A stretch of 64,000 bases of DNA, taken from contig NZ_CP171226.1 of assembly GCF_043226085.1 (NCBI RefSeq), positions 232,286 to 296,285 on the forward strand, in the 5' to 3' direction. The translations under genes and the position numbers were made by a program. This document shows positions 8,772-16,796 of this stretch, piece after piece (position 1 is the stretch's first letter; each line of letters opens with the position of its first letter). The notes beneath the pieces are model-generated. The model saw nothing but the letters and a program-made list of their open reading frames with translations. It made no database searches and had not been told where the DNA came from. The stretch comes from Amaricoccus sp003258405. Lineage in GTDB: Bacteria > Pseudomonadota > Alphaproteobacteria > Rhodobacterales > Rhodobacteraceae.

Positions 8772-9680
8772 TCAGCTGTCTCTTGCCGCCGCCAGCGCGG
8801 CAAGGGCCGGGCCGAGGTGGCCCGCGGCCCGGGCGAGCAACGCCTCGGCGCGGGCAAGGCCCGGTGCGCCCGCGGCGATCAGGATGGCGGGCTTCACCGC
8901 GCCGGAGGCCTGGGCCAGGGCGGACTCGGCGACCGCGGCATCACACCCGGCGAGCTCGGCAACGATGCGCGCGGCGCGCTTGCGGAGTTTCTCGTTGTCG
9001 GCCACGAGATTGACCATCAGGCCCTCGTGGACATGGCCGAGGCGCAGCGCGGCGAGGGTCGAGAGCATGTTGAGCGCGATCTTCTGCGCGGTGCCCGCGC
9101 CCATGCGGGTCGAGCCCGCGACGATCTCGGGGCCGGAGTCGAGCAGGACGGCAATCGCGGCCTCCTCGAGGAGCGTGCTGCCTGCGACATTGGCGATGCC
9201 GACCACCGTGGCGCCGCGGGCGGCGGCCTCGCGGGCGACCGCGAGCGTGTAGGGGGTGGTGCCGCTGGCCGAGACGCAGATCGCGACATCGCGGGGCCCG
9301 AAGCCGAGGGCGTCGAGCGCGGCCGGGACATCGGCCGTGTCGTCTTCCACCGCGCCCTTCATGTGCAGAAGCGCCTCCGCCCCGCCCGCGAAGAGAACCG
9401 GCGTGCTTTCCGGCGCGAGGCCGTATGTGCCTGGGAGCTCCAGCGCATCGGCCATCGCCATAAGGCCGGCGCTGCCTGCACCGGCATAGGCGACGCGGCC
9501 ACCGGCGGCGAGCGCCGCCGCGGCGGCCTCCGCGGCGCGCGCGAGGGCCGGGATCGCGGCCTCGACCGCAGCTGCGGCGTCGCGCTGCTGGCCGAGGAGG
9601 CGCGCAAGAACGGTCGCGGGGGCCTGGCCCTGAAGGCCTTCGGCCAATGCGTGTCTTGCCTCCGTTCGTGATGCAGTCAT
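8772..9680 (-). CDS. murQ: N-acetylmuramic acid 6-phosphate etherase-like (MurQ/SIS)
   Basis: A 302-residue cytoplasmic SIS-domain protein, close in length to E. coli MurQ. MurQ cleaves the lactyl ether of MurNAc-6-phosphate to GlcNAc-6-phosphate and D-lactate. Visible features are AYAGAGSAGLMAMADALELP (about residues 63-82; equivalent to the GAGTSGR...DASE region carrying one catalytic Glu), GAVEDDTAD (second Glu region), ICVSASGTTPYTLA (sugar-phosphate binding) and STRMGAGTAQKIALNMLST. The ATG at 9680 follows GGGGGAA. It is the first gene of the import arm and is divergent from the kinase gene. GAGSAGLM departs from the usual GAGTSGRL, so a related SIS activity is possible. Confidence 0.82.
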   Translation of the reverse strand: MTASRTEARHALAEGLQGQAPATVLARLLGQQRDAAAAVEAAIPALARAAEAAAAALAAGGRVAYAGAGSAGLMAMADALELPGTYGLAPESTPVLFAGGAEALLHMKGAVEDDTADVPAALDALGFGPRDVAICVSASGTTPYTLAVAREAAARGATVVGIANVAGSTLLEEAAIAVLLDSGPEIVAGSTRMGAGTAQKIALNMLSTLAALRLGHVHEGLMVNLVADNEKLRKRAARIVAELAGCDAAVAESALAQASGAVKPAILIAAGAPGLARAEALLARAAGHLGPALAALAAARDS

Positions 9681-9713
9681 GTGATTCCCCCTGTTCCGTT
9701 GATAATGCCAAAC

Positions 9714-9803
9714 AGATACCAATTGTCCAGAAAAATCTCACGCACGCAAAAAAACAAGGGATATCCAAGATTCCGCTTCTCATTTGGTATCGAATTGGTA
9801 TCT
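9714..9803. promoter_or_regulatory. Divergent promoter with repeated GGTATC operators
   Basis: Between murQ and the kinase gene lie AGATACCAATT (9714-9724) and its exact inverse AATTGGTATCT (9793-9803), plus ATTTGGTATC (9782-9791) placed 11 bp before the last copy, one helical turn. TGGTAT/ATACCA half-sites are characteristic of GntR/HutC-type amino-sugar regulators (family knowledge), and one is encoded in this locus. The copies probably let that regulator control both arms. Confidence 0.6.
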
Positions 9804-9824
9804 TACAGCGAAAAGGGAGTCGAT

Positions 9825-10676
9825 ATGCGCCTCTACATGGGAATCGATGGCGGCGGCACGAGCTGCCGCGCTGTGGTGGCCGCCGCGGACGGGCCGGTGC
9901 TCGGGCGTGGCGCCGCGGGATCGGCAAATATCTGGTCCGATCCGGAGGGGGCGGCGGAGAGTATCCGCGCCGCCGCCATGGGCGCGCTCACCGAGGCAGG
10001 ACATCCGGATGCGATCGGCGCGGTCGAGGCCGTGCTGGGCCTTGCGGGCGCGAACCTGCCGCAGGCGCGGGCGCGGATCGAGGGGCGGCTGCCCTTCGCG
10101 CGGGCCGGTCTCGAGAGCGATGCGGTGATCGCGCTCAAGGGCGCGCTCGGGGAAGAGGACGGCATCGTGCTCGTCACCGGCACCGGCTCGGTCTTCGGCG
10201 CGCAGCGCGGGGGCGCGATCAGGATGATCGGCGGCTGGGGCTTCCGGCTGGGCGATCAGGCCTCCGGCGCCTGCATGGGGCGCGATCTGCTGACGCGCGC
10301 GCTGCTCGCCCACGACGGGCTTGCCCCCGCCGATCCGCTGCTCCGCGAGGTGATCGCCGAAGCCGGCGGCCCGGCGGCGCTGGTGGCGCGGATGACGGAT
10401 GCCCCGCCCGCGGAATATGGCCGCTACGTGCCGCGGCTTCTCGAGGCGGCGGCACGCGGCGAGGTCGCGGCCTGCGACATCCTGAGCGCGGCGGATGACG
10501 CGCTCGTTGCGGCGATCGAGCATCTGGGCGGCGGCGCGCTGCTGCCGATCTGTTTCCTCGGCGGGATCGGACCTGTCTTTGCCGAACGGCTTTCGGGGCG
10601 CTATCCCGGCCGGATCCAACCGCCGCGCGGCACCGCGCTCGACGGCGCGCTTGCCATGGCGCGGGCCGGAGCATGA
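9825..10676 (+). CDS. BadF/BadG-type amino-sugar kinase (GlcNAc kinase-like)
   Basis: A 283-residue cytoplasmic kinase of the ASKHA fold, BadF/BadG/BcrA group, to which GlcNAc kinases and MurNAc/GlcNAc kinase belong. Phosphate-1 loop GIDGGGT is at 6-12, GLAGANLP marks the next segment, and VLVTGTGSVFGA is the phosphate-2/adenosine region. The C-terminal FLGGIGPVFAERL is also typical. The ATG at 9825 follows AAGGGAG. It presumably phosphorylates the imported amino sugar at C6, feeding MurQ and NagA. Its end overlaps the regulator start (ATGA). Specificity for GlcNAc, MurNAc or glucosamine cannot be told. Confidence 0.87.
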   Translation: MRLYMGIDGGGTSCRAVVAAADGPVLGRGAAGSANIWSDPEGAAESIRAAAMGALTEAGHPDAIGAVEAVLGLAGANLPQARARIEGRLPFARAGLESDAVIALKGALGEEDGIVLVTGTGSVFGAQRGGAIRMIGGWGFRLGDQASGACMGRDLLTRALLAHDGLAPADPLLREVIAEAGGPAALVARMTDAPPAEYGRYVPRLLEAAARGEVAACDILSAADDALVAAIEHLGGGALLPICFLGGIGPVFAERLSGRYPGRIQPPRGTALDGALAMARAGA

Positions 10677-11452
10677 GCCGCATCCCGGATCTCTTCGCGC
10701 CCGAGGCCTTCGAGGCGCATGACGGCGGGCCGCTCTATCTGCGGCTTTCGCGCCGGATCTCCGAGGCAATCGAGGCCGGCGCGCTCGAGCCCGGCGAGGT
10801 GCTGCCGTCCGAGCGGGAGATGGCGCATCTGACCGGGCTCAGCCGGGTGACCGTGCGCAAGGCGGTGCAGGCGCTGGTGAGCTCGGGCCATCTGGTGCAG
10901 CGCCGGGGCTCGGGCACCTATGTGGCGCCGCGGGTCGAGCGGGTGGAGCAGGCGCTTTCTCTGCTCACCTCGTTCTCGGAGGACATGGCGCGGCGGGGCA
11001 AGAGGGTGACCTCGGTCTGGCTTGCACGTGCGCTGCATTCCCCCTCGCCGGAAGAGACCATGGCGCTCGGGCTGGCTGCGGGCGACCGGGTCGCGCGGCT
11101 CGAACGGGTGCGCGAGGCCGATGGCGTGCCGCTCGCCATCGAGCGCGCCTCGCTGCCAGTGTCGATCCTGCCCGATCCGGTGGTGGTGGGAAGCTCGCTC
11201 TACGAGGTGCTGGCCGCACGCGGGCTGCAACCCTCCCGCGCGGTGCAGCGGATCTCGGCGGCGAATATCGGCGCGGCCGACGCGGAGCTTCTGGGCGTGC
11301 CGGTCGGCGCGGCGGGGCTTCGGATCGAGCGCATCTCCTATCTGCCCACCGGGCGCGTGGTGGAGTTCACACGCTCGCTCTACCGGGGCGATGCCTACGA
11401 TTTCGCGGCCGAGCTCAGGATACCGGCACCGGAGGAGGGGCGGACCCAGTGA
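10673..11452 (+). CDS. GntR-family regulator (HutC/NagR-like) of amino-sugar locus
   Basis: A 259-residue regulator. The N-terminal winged helix-turn-helix shows GALEPGEVLPSEREMAHLTG and then LSRVTVRKAVQALVSSGHLV (about residues 37-77), followed by the GSGTYVAPR wing. The C-terminal UTRA ligand domain (about 95-245) includes ERVREADGVPLAIERASLP and the closing VVEFTRSLYRGDAYDF. This architecture is that of NagR/YvoA/DasR, which sense phosphorylated amino sugars. It is translationally coupled to the kinase gene and probably binds the GGTATC repeats at 9714-9803. Confidence 0.92.
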   Translation: MSRIPDLFAPEAFEAHDGGPLYLRLSRRISEAIEAGALEPGEVLPSEREMAHLTGLSRVTVRKAVQALVSSGHLVQRRGSGTYVAPRVERVEQALSLLTSFSEDMARRGKRVTSVWLARALHSPSPEETMALGLAAGDRVARLERVREADGVPLAIERASLPVSILPDPVVVGSSLYEVLAARGLQPSRAVQRISAANIGAADAELLGVPVGAAGLRIERISYLPTGRVVEFTRSLYRGDAYDFAAELRIPAPEEGRTQ

Positions 11453-11454
11453 CA

Positions 11455-11516
11455 GGGCCGCCGCCCGCCCAAAAGGGGCGGCCCGGAGCCGGACAAGGCC
11501 GGGGCGGTGCCCCGGC
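11455..11516 (+). terminator. Two tandem hairpins between regulator and deaminase genes
   Basis: GGGCCGCC (11455-11462) pairs with GGCGGCCC (11477-11484). GCCGGGGC (11498-11505) pairs with GCCCCGGC (11509-11516) over a 3-nt loop. Both are perfect 8-bp stems inside the 93-bp gap after the regulator stop. They may partly terminate the kinase-regulator message or stabilise the downstream one. Confidence 0.5.
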
Positions 11517-11545
11517 AGGACTTCAGGAATGACCAAGGTGAAACG

Positions 11546-12577
11546 ATGAACATTGAGACGAAGATGCGGGCCGAAGTGCTCGAAATCCCCGAAGCGGCGG
11601 CGCGCTTCCTCGAGAAATCGCGCGGAGCCGTGGCCGAGGCCGGCGCGGCGATCCGCGCGCTTGATCCCGGCCTGATGGTGACGGTTGCGCGCGGCTCCTC
11701 CGATCATGCCGCCACATACTTCAAGTATGCCTCCGAGCTTCTTGCGGGCGTGCCTGTCGCATCGGTCGGGCCTTCGGTCGCCTCGATCTATCACCGGCCG
11801 CTCCGGGTCAGCGGTGCGGTCTGCATCGGCATCTCGCAATCGGGCCAGAGCCCGGACATCGTCGAGATGATGAAGAGCACGCGGCGGGGGGGCGGCCTCA
11901 CCATTGCGGTGACGAATTTCGCCGACGCGCCGATGGCGGAGGCCTGCGCCCACACCCTGCCGCTGCAGGCGGGGCCGGAAAACGCGGTGGCGGCGACGAA
12001 GACCTTCGTCAACTCGGTGCTCGCGGGCCTCGCGCTCGCGGCGGAGTGGCGCGAGGACGCCGGGCTGCGCGCGGCCCTTGACGCTCTTCCCGAGCAGTTC
12101 GCCGCCGCGCTGGCCTGCGACTGGGACCCGCTTGCCGACCGGCTCGAGAAGGCGGGCTCGCTCTATGTGCTGGGCCGGGGGCCGGGGTTTGCCATCTCCA
12201 ACGAGATGGCGCTGAAGTTCAAGGAGACCTGCGCGCTTCATGCCGAGAGCTATTCGGCAGCCGAGGTGCTGCACGGGCCGGCCGCCCTGGTGCAGGACCG
12301 CTTCCCGGTGCTGGCGCTCGGGGTGCAGGACGCAGCGCTGCCGCAGGTGATCGCCACCGCCGAGCGGCTGGCCGGGCAGGGCGCGGATGTCTTCCTGACC
12401 GCGGAGGGCGCGGGCGCACCGGTGGTGGCGCTGCCGTCGGTGGCCAGGGTACATCCGCTGACCGCGCCGCTCGTGCTCGTCGTCGCCTTCTACCGCTTCA
12501 TCGAGGCGCTCGCCCAGCGACGCGGGCTCAATCCCGACGAGCCGCCGCATCTGCGCAAGGTCACGGTGACGATATGA
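11546..12577 (+). CDS. SIS-domain glucosamine-6-phosphate deaminase (NagB-II type)
   Basis: A 343-residue protein with two SIS domains, resembling the isomerase half of GlmS and the NagB-II deaminases that replace classical NagB in many proteobacteria. Visible are ARGSSDHAATYFKYASE (about residues 48-64), GISQSGQSPDIVEM (sugar-phosphate site, near 98), GRGPGFAISNEMALKFKETC (second domain, near 212) and HAESYSAAEVLHGP. It converts glucosamine-6-phosphate to fructose-6-phosphate and ammonia. The ATG at 11546 is chosen for AAGGTGAAA upstream. Its stop overlaps the nagA start, so the two last steps are made together. An AgaS-type deaminase is the main alternative. Confidence 0.88.
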   Translation: MNIETKMRAEVLEIPEAAARFLEKSRGAVAEAGAAIRALDPGLMVTVARGSSDHAATYFKYASELLAGVPVASVGPSVASIYHRPLRVSGAVCIGISQSGQSPDIVEMMKSTRRGGGLTIAVTNFADAPMAEACAHTLPLQAGPENAVAATKTFVNSVLAGLALAAEWREDAGLRAALDALPEQFAAALACDWDPLADRLEKAGSLYVLGRGPGFAISNEMALKFKETCALHAESYSAAEVLHGPAALVQDRFPVLALGVQDAALPQVIATAERLAGQGADVFLTAEGAGAPVVALPSVARVHPLTAPLVLVVAFYRFIEALAQRRGLNPDEPPHLRKVTVTI

Positions 12578-13725
12578 CACGCACGGTCTATTCCGGCGCT
12601 GCGGTGTTCGACGGGGCGCGGATGCATCACGATGCCGTGCTGGTGGTCGAAGGGTCGGAGATCGCCGGGATCCTGCCGGAGGCCGCCGCGCCCGAGGGGC
12701 CGCGGGTGGCGTTGTCGGGCGGCGTGCTCGCGCCGGGCTTTCTCGACCTGCAGGTCAACGGCGGCGGTGGGGAGATGCTCCATGGCGGCTCCGGTGTCGA
12801 GGGGATCGCGCGGATCTGCGCGGCCCATGCCCGGCTCGGAGTGACGGGGCTCCTGCCGACGCTCATCACCGACACGGCCGACGCGACGCAGGCGGTGATC
12901 GAGGCCGGGGTTGCGGCAGCGGAAGCCGGTGTGCCGGGGTTTCTCGGCCTCCATCTCGAGGGGCCGCATCTCGATCCGAAGCGGCACGGGGCGCATGACA
13001 CGGCGCTCATCCGGCCGATGGAGGCCGCAGATCTCGAAATGCTCTGCGACGCGGCGGTGCGGCTCCCGGTGTTGAAGGTGACCGTCGCGCCGGAGGCGGT
13101 GAGCCTCGCGCAGGTCTCGGCGCTGGCGCGCGCAGGCGCGGTGGTGAGCCTCGGGCATTCGGACGGCCCCGCCGCCGAGGCCCTGCGCTATTTCGCCGCC
13201 GGGGCCTCGAACGTCACCCATCTCTTCAACGCGATGAGCCCGCTCACCCACCGCGAGCCGGGCCTTGCCGGCGCGGCTCTCGATCAGGATGTGAGCTGCG
13301 GGCTGATCGCGGACGGGGTACATGTGCTGCCGGCCGTCCTGCGGATTGCGCTCGCGGCGAAGCGCGGGCGGGACCGGGTGTTCTTGGTGACGGATGCAAT
13401 GGCGGTGGCCGGAACGGATGCGGCGGAGTTCGAGCTCGGCGGGCGCAGGATCCTGCGCCGCGACGGGCGGCTGACGCTCGCCGACGGCACGCTTGCGGGC
13501 GCCGATGTGGACATGGCGCGCTCGATCCGGGTGCTCGTGAAAGATGCAGGTCTCGATCTCGCCGAGGCACTGCGGATGGCGACGGCCGTGCCGGCCTCGG
13601 TGATCGGCGAGTCCGGGCGACTCGGCTGTCTCGCCCGTGGCGGCCCGGCGGATTTCGTGCATCTCGATGCAGGCCTCCGGCTTGCCGGCGTCTGGCGCGC
13701 AGGCAGACCCGTGGCGCTCGCCTGA
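12574..13725 (+). CDS. nagA: N-acetylglucosamine-6-phosphate deacetylase
   Basis: A 383-residue amidohydrolase that removes acetate from GlcNAc-6-phosphate. Metal and catalytic motifs are visible: HLEGPH with the metal-ligand Glu at 129, VSLGHSDG and VTHLFNAMSPL carrying the ligand histidines, and LVTDAMAVAG with the catalytic Asp. GGVLAPGFLDLQVNGGGG near residue 50 is the family N-terminal signature. The start overlaps the deaminase stop (ATGA). The product is the substrate of the upstream NagB-II-like enzyme. Confidence 0.95.
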   Translation: MTRTVYSGAAVFDGARMHHDAVLVVEGSEIAGILPEAAAPEGPRVALSGGVLAPGFLDLQVNGGGGEMLHGGSGVEGIARICAAHARLGVTGLLPTLITDTADATQAVIEAGVAAAEAGVPGFLGLHLEGPHLDPKRHGAHDTALIRPMEAADLEMLCDAAVRLPVLKVTVAPEAVSLAQVSALARAGAVVSLGHSDGPAAEALRYFAAGASNVTHLFNAMSPLTHREPGLAGAALDQDVSCGLIADGVHVLPAVLRIALAAKRGRDRVFLVTDAMAVAGTDAAEFELGGRRILRRDGRLTLADGTLAGADVDMARSIRVLVKDAGLDLAEALRMATAVPASVIGESGRLGCLARGGPADFVHLDAGLRLAGVWRAGRPVALA

Positions 13726-14170
13726 CGCCCGCGCAGCCTGCGCGGCGGGCCGGGAATCGTTTGTTGACGGGAACTTACCGACGCGCCTTGAAATAGCCGC
13801 ATCAGGGCCGCTCCGCGCGTTAAGGAAGGTGAACCGGTTTACGGGCGCGGCGCCGCCCGCGCACCCGTTCGCCGGCGGCGGGCACGCCTGGATCACAGGC
13901 CCGGTCCCGGCCAAGGGGCCGGAATCCGGCGGCTTTTGTGCCGTTGTGGGAGATCGGTGACACTCCGGCGGCCTAACCCCCAATCCGAATCAAATATGCA
14001 TCTGATTTTACTCGTAAACTCTGCCGGCTGCCCTTGCTTCAAATCGCCGAGAGGACGGCGCATTCCCACGCCATAGGACCGCGATACGAATCCTCATTGC
14101 CGGGGTTCGCCGGATCGCTATGTGAAGGACATGTGGCGCGCCGCGGGGGCGGTGGTGCGAGGGGGCAGAA
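13726..14170. other. Intergenic region: nag terminator and protease leader
   Basis: No gene is seen here. Directly after nagA, CCGCGC (13729-13734) and GCGCGG (13740-13745) form a short GC hairpin that could end the nag transcript. The remainder is mixed in composition, with a more AT-rich stretch near 13985-14045 that could hold the protease promoter. A small CGCCG/CGGCG stem lies at 14045-14060. No convincing -35/-10 pair was found. Confidence 0.4.
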
Positions 14171-16789
14171 ATGTTTGATTCCGACACGGACGAGGCGGGT
14201 CATGCCGATGACCTGCCCCTGTTTCTGAACACGACCGGAACCGGTGAGGGCGATTTCGGCGCGCCTCTTGCACCGGCGGCAGCTCCGCCCGCAAGCGTGC
14301 TGGCCGCACTCGAGTGCGGCAACTATTGGACGACAACGTCACTCACCTTCGGCTTCACCACCTCGACCTCGCAATATGAGAGCGGCGAGGCGGCCAACGG
14401 AGAGCTTTCATCCTTCTCTGCCTTCTCCGCCTCGGGCAAGGCCATCATGCGCAGCGTTCTGGCGCAGTGGGATGAAGTCTCATCGCTCAACCTTAGCGAG
14501 ATTTCTGGCAGCGCCAATCCTGTCATGAAGATCGCGGGCTCGACGGCACGGCCGACGGCCTGGGCCTATCAGCCGACCTCGCATCCGGCGGGCGGTGACA
14601 TCTGGGTCAACGGCAACAATACCGGGGCCTTCTTCTCGGGCAGCTCGGACCCCTCCGGGCGGATCGGGAGCTATGCCTATCATACGGCGCTCCACGAAGC
14701 GGGGCACGCGCTCGGCCTCGACCATCCGCATGATGGCGCGAGCGTGATGCCGCTGCAGTATGATGCGATGGAATACACCGTGATGAGCTACCGCTCCTAT
14801 GTGGGGCACGGGCTCACCGGCTATACCAACGAGACCTTCGGCTTCGCGCAATCGCTGATGATGCTCGACATCGCCGCGATCCAGGACATCTACGGCGCCG
14901 ATTATTCAACGCGGAGCGGCAACACGACCTATGCCTTCAACCCGACCACCGGCGAGATGAAGATCGACGGCGTTTCGGCGGGCGTTCCCGGCGCGAACCG
15001 GATCTTCCGCACGATCTGGGACGGCAACGGCACCGACACGCTCGATTTCTCGCTCTATGCGACGAACATCAGCGTCAATCTCAACCCCGGCATGGGCGTC
15101 GATCTCGATGTCGGCGGCACGGCGCAGAAGGCGCAACTCGGCTACACCTCCGGCAGCTATGTCTATGCGAGCTACAATATCTACATGTCGCTGCTCGATC
15201 AGGGCGACACGCGGAGCCTGATCGAGGGCGCGGTTTGCGGCACGGGCAACGACATCCTGATCGGCAATGACGCCGACAACACCTTCTGCGGCGGGCTCGG
15301 CTATGACGTGCTCACCCTCGGGGCCGGAGCGGACACCATCACCGGCACGGTTGCAGAGCTCGTCGGCGACAGGGTCACGGATTTCACCGCCGCCGACCGG
15401 ATCATCGGGACCGATCTCGACCCGCAGAAGCAGCTCGTGGTCGGGGCGGACGGGCTCATCGCACTGGCCGATGCAGACAGCCCGACGCCGGAGCCGCCCG
15501 ATGCGCCGGACGAGCCGAGCGAACCCGAGGTGGTCGATCCTCATACCGCGCGGGTCGTTGTGCTCACCGCGCTGCGGGATACCTTTGCCTCTGCCGGCAG
15601 CGAAGATGTCACGGTGGCCGGTCTCGGCAATGCCGACCGCATCATCACCCGCGGCGGGGCCGACTGGCTGATCGGGGGCGACGGCAACGACAATCTCAGC
15701 GCCGGGGCGGGCAATGACACGCTCGAGGGAGATACGGGCAACGACCGGCTGGACGGCGGGGACGGGGACGATCTCGCGCTCGGCGGCACGGGCCGGGACA
15801 CGATCTATGGCCGTTTCGGCAACGACCGGATCTATGGCGGTGCGGATGCCGACAATCTGCGCGGCGATCACGGGCAGGACAGCCTCTCGGGCGGCGCCGG
15901 AAACGACCGGCTCGACGGGGGGTATCACGAGGATCTGCTCTACGGCGGCGCGGGCAACGACCAGCTTCGGGGCGGCAACGGCGCAGACACGCTCTGCGGT
16001 GGCGCCGGATCGGACACGATCGATGGCGGGCGCGGCGCCGACTGCCTGGTCTTCCATGCCGACGACACCGGCACGGACCTCGTCCGAGGTTTCCGCATCG
16101 CCGAGGGCGACACCCTCGAGATCAACAACTTCACGGGCGGCTTCGAGGATCTTCAGATCTCGGAATACCGCCGGAGCGCGATGATCACCTTCGAGAACGG
16201 CGGCAAGATCATCCTCGACCGGGTCCAGACCGCGAGCCTTACCGCGGATCAGTTCGCTTTCCATGCCGGAGATGCCACCGACCGCGATCTGCCCGAGGTG
16301 ACGCTCGGCGGGTTCAGCGATCCCGGCGCAGCGATAACCAGCCTCACCGACGGGAACGACACGCTCCGGCTCAGCGCCACGCACGGCATGGAAATCGACA
16401 TGCTCGCCGGCAACGACACGCTGACCGCCGGCCGCGGCGCGGACACGATCCGGGGCGGCGCGGGCAACGACTACCTCAGCGGCGGCAGCGGCAATGACGA
16501 GATCTCGGGCGGCAGCGGCGCGGATGTGCTCTTCGGCCAGAGCGGCCGGGATGTCTTCGTCTTCAGCGCGAGCGATCTCGACGGAGCGGAAACGGATATC
16601 GTGCGCGATTTCAGCTGGAAATATGATCGGATCCGGCTCGAGGGGTTCTCGGCCGATTCCGTCGATGACCTGGTCTTCGGGGTCGATAACCGGCGGGCGC
16701 AGCTGGTGGTGGACGATCAGACAATCGTGTTCCAGAACCTCCGCAATGCGGATATCTTTCACACGCATGACCTGATCGATTTCGCCTGA
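14171..16789 (+). CDS. Secreted RTX metalloprotease (serralysin-like, M10)
   Basis: An 872-residue secreted zinc protease. The catalytic helix HEAGHALGLDH starts at His175 and follows HExxHxxGxxH. The Met-turn VMSYRSY (Met205 with the following Tyr) is typical of serralysins. Behind it come an M10 C-terminal-like region, a Pro-rich linker (about 438-455), one large block of nonapeptide RTX repeats (GGxGNDxLxG, about 495-620), a spacer, and a second short block (about 745-790). There is no Sec signal peptide, which fits type I secretion by an uncleaved C-terminal signal ending in DLIDFA. RTX repeats bind calcium outside the cell. No type I ABC exporter or inhibitor gene is adjacent. Confidence 0.92.
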   Translation: MFDSDTDEAGHADDLPLFLNTTGTGEGDFGAPLAPAAAPPASVLAALECGNYWTTTSLTFGFTTSTSQYESGEAANGELSSFSAFSASGKAIMRSVLAQWDEVSSLNLSEISGSANPVMKIAGSTARPTAWAYQPTSHPAGGDIWVNGNNTGAFFSGSSDPSGRIGSYAYHTALHEAGHALGLDHPHDGASVMPLQYDAMEYTVMSYRSYVGHGLTGYTNETFGFAQSLMMLDIAAIQDIYGADYSTRSGNTTYAFNPTTGEMKIDGVSAGVPGANRIFRTIWDGNGTDTLDFSLYATNISVNLNPGMGVDLDVGGTAQKAQLGYTSGSYVYASYNIYMSLLDQGDTRSLIEGAVCGTGNDILIGNDADNTFCGGLGYDVLTLGAGADTITGTVAELVGDRVTDFTAADRIIGTDLDPQKQLVVGADGLIALADADSPTPEPPDAPDEPSEPEVVDPHTARVVVLTALRDTFASAGSEDVTVAGLGNADRIITRGGADWLIGGDGNDNLSAGAGNDTLEGDTGNDRLDGGDGDDLALGGTGRDTIYGRFGNDRIYGGADADNLRGDHGQDSLSGGAGNDRLDGGYHEDLLYGGAGNDQLRGGNGADTLCGGAGSDTIDGGRGADCLVFHADDTGTDLVRGFRIAEGDTLEINNFTGGFEDLQISEYRRSAMITFENGGKIILDRVQTASLTADQFAFHAGDATDRDLPEVTLGGFSDPGAAITSLTDGNDTLRLSATHGMEIDMLAGNDTLTAGRGADTIRGGAGNDYLSGGSGNDEISGGSGADVLFGQSGRDVFVFSASDLDGAETDIVRDFSWKYDRIRLEGFSADSVDDLVFGVDNRRAQLVVDDQTIVFQNLRNADIFHTHDLIDFA

Positions 16790-16796
16790 AGTGACC

